Shown here: positions 14,054-16,357 of the stretch, piece by piece | Numbering within the stretch: position 1 is the first letter of the stretch | Layout of the letters: each line of letters starts with the position of its first letter | Assembly (NCBI GenBank): GCA_021798415.1 | Contig: JAJZGO010000029.1 | Coordinates: 1 to 16,357 of the forward strand | Direction: 5' to 3' | Source of the DNA: Thermoplasmata archaeon | Lineage (GTDB): Archaea > Thermoplasmatota > Thermoplasmata > Lutacidiplasmatales > UBA184 | Length of the DNA stretch: 16,357 nucleotides | Translations under genes and position numbers: made by a program | The notes under the pieces: model-generated | Database searches by the model: none | The model's input: the letters and a program-made list of their open reading frames with translations, nothing else | What the model was told of the DNA's origin: nothing

Positions 14054-14380
14054 ATGGTCGAGAACCTCGCGCCGCCCGTCGTAGCCGAGCGGATGAAGCG
14101 CGGGTCGGAGGAGGTGGTGCTCCTGGACGTGCGCGAAGGCTTCGAACGCCGGGTCGCCTCCATCTCTCCGTCGCTGCATATCCCGATGAACGAGGTTCCG
14201 GACCGTCTCGACGAGATCCCGAGAGACCGCTTGCTCGTCGTCTACTGCCACAGCGGCGAGCGCTCGATGCTCGTGGCCGGGTTCCTGGCGGGCCGGGGGT
14301 ACCGGTCCGTGGCGAACCTGGCCGGAGGGATCGACGCCTGGTCCGCGCTCGTCGACCCCGATGTCCCCCGGTACTACTGA
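14054..14380 (+). CDS. Single-domain rhodanese-like sulfurtransferase
   Basis: A 108-residue rhodanese domain. Landmarks are LLDVRE (23-28), the substrate-binding region near HIPMNEVPDRL (42-52), and the active-site loop VYCHSGERS (63-71) with catalytic Cys65, then NLAGGIDAW (88-96). Such proteins carry persulfide sulfur for thiolation reactions, iron-sulfur chemistry or detoxification; the six-residue loop after Cys (HSGERS) is of the sulfurtransferase type rather than the longer phosphatase loop. The length is normal for a stand-alone domain. It follows the CGNR gene in the same direction, but the 103-base gap means co-transcription is uncertain. The 135 bases after it, up to the convergent winged-helix gene, hold nothing recognisable. 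Confidence 0.92.
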   Translation: MVENLAPPVVAERMKRGSEEVVLLDVREGFERRVASISPSLHIPMNEVPDRLDEIPRDRLLVVYCHSGERSMLVAGFLAGRGYRSVANLAGGIDAWSALVDPDVPRYY

Positions 14381-14515
14381 GGTCGCGGCGCACGACCGCT
14401 CAGCTGTGGGGAATACCGGCTGTCCACGAGGGCGATGGTCCACGAGACGTTTCCCGGCCCGGGAGGACAGCGGGCGCGTCGAGGGAGGCGGAGGTCGCCG
14501 ATCGGCCGAGGCGGT

Positions 14516-14848
14516 TCACCGCCGGCGCCCGGGAAGTTCGCCGGGCGAAGGCGGTCGGAGGACCTCGACGTACGCCCGCATCCTCCAGTAGGTGTCGAGG
14601 AATTCCTGGCCGCGGGACGTGATGTCGTAGACCGGCCGGCCGTCGAGCTCGTCGGCCTTCAAGAGTCCGAGGCCGAGCAGGAGATCGACCACCGCCCGCA
14701 GGCGGTCGACGGGCATCCCGGCCCCGTACGACACCCGGGTGATGCGCGCTGCGCCGTGGTAACGTTTCACGACCTCGAGGACTGTGGCGTAGATGTCGGT
14801 GACCTCCCGTCGCCGGGGCGTCCCTCCTCCGTTCGCGCCGCTCGCCAT
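14516..14848 (-). CDS. Archaeal winged-helix DNA-binding protein (COG3432-like)
   Basis: A 110-residue protein whose centre is a winged helix: helix DIYATVLEVVKRY (18-30), a helix-turn-helix over about 34-62 (ARITRVSYGAGMPVDRLRAVVDLLLGLGLL), and a wing with RPVYDITSRGQEFLDTY (71-87). The 'helix - Tyr - wing ITxxGxxFL' pattern is typical of archaeal COG3432 regulators. Tails at both ends are Gly/Arg-rich. It begins 15 bases after the beta-helix gene stop, with a Shine-Dalgarno-like GAGGT about 9 bases before the ATG, so it is translated from the same message. It may control its own operon or a distant target; no site is evident. Confidence 0.82.
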   Translation of the reverse strand: MASGANGGGTPRRREVTDIYATVLEVVKRYHGAARITRVSYGAGMPVDRLRAVVDLLLGLGLLKADELDGRPVYDITSRGQEFLDTYWRMRAYVEVLRPPSPGELPGRRR

Positions 14849-14863
14849 CCGGCGGACCTCACC

Positions 14864-16123
14864 CTAGAGCGGGAACGGCGGCAGCGCGGCGACCTTGCGG
14901 GGCGGGGAACGGACCTCGGCGCTCCGGTCGATCTGCGCGGACTCGACGTACGTCACCTCGTCGGCGACCGCTCGCTCGTTCAAGCGCACCGTTCGGGCGA
15001 AGATCCGTCGCGCCTCCGCCCTCGCGCCGAGCTCGACGTGGTCCCCGTAGAGGTCCTCCGCCCGAGCGCGGTCGTCGAGCTCGACCGACCCGCCGACGAG
15101 CGGACCGGTCGCGCGGGTCCGGCGGCCAAGCCGCAGGCGCGCCGCCTTGAGGCCCGTCTGGGTCGCCACCGACCCACCGACCTCCGCGGTCGACGCGAAG
15201 ACCGCGTGGTGGGCGGCGAGCTTTCCACCCACCTCGAGCCGGTCGCCCAGGAGCTCGTCCCGGACGCTCACCGAGCCGCCGGCCTCGAGCCGACCCGTGA
15301 GCCGGAGCGCGCCGTCGGTCTCGAGCTTGCCGCCGACCTCGACGTCGGCGCCCTCGGCGGGACCGTGGATCGTGCCGATCCCCCCCACCTCGAGTGTCCG
15401 AAACTTGAACGGGCCTTGGACGTTGAACATGCCTCCGACCTCGACCGAGCCGCCGGTCGCAGCGCCGCGGAGGTCGGCCACGCCCCCGACCTCGAGAGAC
15501 CCGAACGTGAGGTCCTCGTCGCTGACGAACCGTCCTCCGACCTCGATCGCCCCCCGGACGGTCCCTCCCTTGAGACGGATGAGACCCCCGACCTCGAGCG
15601 ATTCGATCGTCACGGTCGCAACGTCGACCGAACCGCCGACCTCGACGGCCGACGCGGTCAACGCTCCCGCGAGGTGGAACCGCCCCCCGACGGAAACGCG
15701 CTGGGCCGTGAGCGAGCCGGCTCCGTCGAGGACTCCTCCGACCTCGAACTCTTGGGCGGTCGCGGCCCCGGCGATCGAGAGCCCCCGGTCGACGTCCACC
15801 TTGCGCGCCTGGAGCTCGCCGCCGACTTCCAGGGCGCTGTCCGTGGCCCGGATGTCCTCGTGAACGACGAGGTCTCCGCGCACCCGGACCGTCCCATCGT
15901 CGCACTCGAGAGCGCGGCACTCGAACGCGCCGTCCACCTCGGCGTTGCCCTCGAAGCGCGCCCGTCCGGTGACGACGAGCCGGCCGTCCACGTCGATCCG
16001 GACGTTCGCCTCGACGTCGAGGTCCCCCTCGACCGTGCCGAGGCGAGCCCGGGTGCCCCGTGGGATCCGCGTCTCGGTGACATCCTCCCCCCTACAAGTA
16101 GGGGGGCTTCCTCCGGGACTCAT
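14864..16123 (-). CDS. Bactofilin-like polymer-forming beta-helix protein with 17-residue EVGG repeats
   Basis: With the ATG at 16123-16121 this gives 419 residues, nearly all predicted right-handed beta-helix. The core is a repeat with EVGG (or close variants) at about 99, 127, 144, 161, 177, 194, 211, 228, 245, 262, 280, 297 and 314, i.e. almost exactly 17 residues per turn. The opening IPRGTRARLGTVEGDLDVEANVRI (20-43) and the repeats resemble DUF583/bactofilin polymer-forming proteins, which self-assemble into filaments; ordinary bactofilins have a single short domain, so this is unusually long. No signal peptide or membrane segment is visible. Residues 1-15 are encoded by the right end of the IS element, so the native start appears to be displaced; the next in-frame candidate is a GTG at 15991-15989. 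The winged-helix gene follows in the same operon. Confidence 0.8.
   Translation of the reverse strand: MSPGGSPPTCRGEDVTETRIPRGTRARLGTVEGDLDVEANVRIDVDGRLVVTGRARFEGNAEVDGAFECRALECDDGTVRVRGDLVVHEDIRATDSALEVGGELQARKVDVDRGLSIAGAATAQEFEVGGVLDGAGSLTAQRVSVGGRFHLAGALTASAVEVGGSVDVATVTIESLEVGGLIRLKGGTVRGAIEVGGRFVSDEDLTFGSLEVGGVADLRGAATGGSVEVGGMFNVQGPFKFRTLEVGGIGTIHGPAEGADVEVGGKLETDGALRLTGRLEAGGSVSVRDELLGDRLEVGGKLAAHHAVFASTAEVGGSVATQTGLKAARLRLGRRTRATGPLVGGSVELDDRARAEDLYGDHVELGARAEARRIFARTVRLNERAVADEVTYVESAQIDRSAEVRSPPRKVAALPPFPL
15100..15850 (-). repeat. Degenerate 51-base in-frame tandem repeats of the beta-helix gene
   Basis: The plus strand repeatedly shows CCGCCGACCTCGA-like cores about 51 bases apart, encoding the EVGG positions of the beta-helix. 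The units are diverged between the cores, so they reflect selection on protein structure or old duplication rather than a recent DNA expansion. Boundaries are approximate. Confidence 0.75.
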
Positions 16124-16230
16124 CGTGCTACCTCCGAATCCCGTGGCGGTTCCTGCTTCTTCGACCGGACTCGCCGCCCCTTGCGGTGCGGTGGAGGCCC
16201 CGTCTCCACAGGCGTCGATTCCCCGGTGCC
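16077..16230 (-). ncRNA. Probable omega RNA (TnpB guide RNA scaffold), approximate limits
   Basis: In IS605 elements the guide RNA spans the 3' part of tnpB and the right end, with the guide read from DNA just past the element. Here the region holds the terminal hairpin and ends near 16077, so the guide would be about 16076 down to 16057 (beginning CGAGACGCGG), inside the beta-helix gene. The 5' limit is a guess; no promoter is assigned. Confidence 0.45.
16087..16106 (-). repeat. Subterminal hairpin of the IS right end
   Basis: CCCCCCTA-CTTG-TAGGGGGG on the minus strand forms a perfect 8-base-pair stem with a 4-base loop. It is followed by AGGATGTCAC and is typical of IS605-group right ends, where such hairpins are recognised by the transposase and form part of the guide RNA scaffold. 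Confidence 0.85.
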
Positions 16231-16357
16231 CCCGGGTATTGCGCGAAGAGCGCGGGCGAGGATGTTCCTCGCCGCGTTCAGGTCTCGGTCGAGCCGAAGT
16301 CCGCACGGACACTCGTACGTGCGGTCCTCGAGCGTGAGCGGCGGGTCGTGGACCCGA
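16120..16357 (-). CDS. tnpB: TnpB RNA-guided nuclease, C-terminal fragment (rest beyond window)
   Basis: TnpB is the Cas12-ancestor nuclease of IS605 elements, guided by an RNA from the element's right end. The visible 78 residues begin within the zinc ribbon (LTLEDRTYECPCGL) and include DRDLNAARNIL, whose Asp is the third RuvC catalytic residue, then a Pro/Lys-rich tail ending KKQEPPRDSEVAR before TGA at 16122-16120. The second zinc knuckle reads Cys-Pro-Cys-Gly, one residue shorter than the usual CxxCG. In another frame the same DNA reads GIDACGDGAST...PVEEAGT, also resembling TnpB tails, so either a past frameshift or RNA-level constraint is possible. Completeness and activity cannot be judged from this end alone. 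Confidence 0.88.
   Translation of the reverse strand, partial: RVHDPPLTLEDRTYECPCGLRLDRDLNAARNILARALRAIPGGTGESTPVETGPPPHRKGRRVRSKKQEPPRDSEVAR

Larger units (their letters stand above)
16077..16357 (-). mobile_element. Right end of an IS200/IS605-type (tnpB) element, extending beyond the window
   Basis: The element comprises the tnpB 3' end (to 16120), a subterminal hairpin (16087-16106) and a terminus that probably closes with GGATGTCAC at about 16085-16077. The order 'tnpB stop - GGAAGCCCCCC hairpin - GGATGTCAC' is one I recognise from archaeal and bacterial IS605-group elements that end without terminal inverted repeats. The exact boundary is inferred. Whether a tnpA transposase is present cannot be seen. 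Confidence 0.8.

Noticed and set aside
15100..15850. Regularly spaced short repeats reminiscent of a CRISPR array
   Set aside because: The 51-base period is an exact multiple of three, the repeat core encodes EVGG in one frame throughout, and the units between cores are coding beta-helix rather than unique spacers.
16124..16312. 63-codon N-terminal extension of the beta-helix gene (TnpB tail fused to the beta-helix in one frame)
   Set aside because: Its first part is an out-of-frame reading of the conserved TnpB zinc ribbon and DRDLNAARN region, so it is not translated as such. A past TnpB frameshift could have created it, which is noted under findings, but an intact fusion is not supported.

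Overview
The window is a GC-rich (roughly 65-70% by eye), densely coding stretch of an archaeal chromosome. The archaeal assignment rests on clamp-loader small subunit RfcS, Sec61-beta, Taw1 (wyosine-tRNA enzyme), a COG3432-type winged-helix protein, and TATA-like boxes about 25-35 bases before many starts with little or no leader. The peptidase at 1757-2644 is strikingly close, as I remember it, to tricorn-interacting factor F1 of Thermoplasma. I therefore infer a high-GC member of the Thermoplasmatota; the exact lineage cannot be read from this sequence alone.

Layout, left to right. 1-1329 (minus): rfcS overlapping moaC, the latter cut by the window edge. 1330-1756: a mostly gene-free spacer with two outward-facing promoters. 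1757-2644 (plus): F1-like proline iminopeptidase, whose stop overlaps the stop of an uncharacterised polytopic membrane protein (2641-3672, minus). 3770-4564 (plus): an S49 (SppA-like) peptidase without a membrane anchor. 4625-4786 (plus): Sec61-beta, a 53-residue gene. 4967-6725 (plus): a DUF3311 small membrane protein and a sodium:solute symporter. 6742-7722 (minus): Taw1. 7806-9050 (plus): an MFS transporter. 9054-10923 (minus): an ABC-2 exporter operon (permease, possible 38-residue microprotein, ATPase).

10991-13950 is a copper module. A 49-residue YHS protein and a CPC-type P1B ATPase with its own N-terminal YHS domain run leftward. A CGNR zinc-finger protein carrying an extra CxxC runs rightward. 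They share a compact AT-rich promoter region with an inverted repeat. A single-domain rhodanese follows (14054-14380).

The right end (14516-16357, minus) holds a winged-helix protein, a long bactofilin-like beta-helix protein built on a 17-residue EVGG repeat, and the right end of an IS200/IS605-type element with the 3' end of tnpB. The element abuts the beta-helix gene so closely that its terminus now supplies the only upstream start codon I can find for that gene, overlapping the tnpB stop as ATGA.

The most interesting regions are this IS/beta-helix junction, the copper module with its candidate CGNR regulator, the possible telescoped microprotein in the ABC operon, and the anchorless SppA beside Sec61-beta. 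No rRNA, tRNA or CRISPR array was found.
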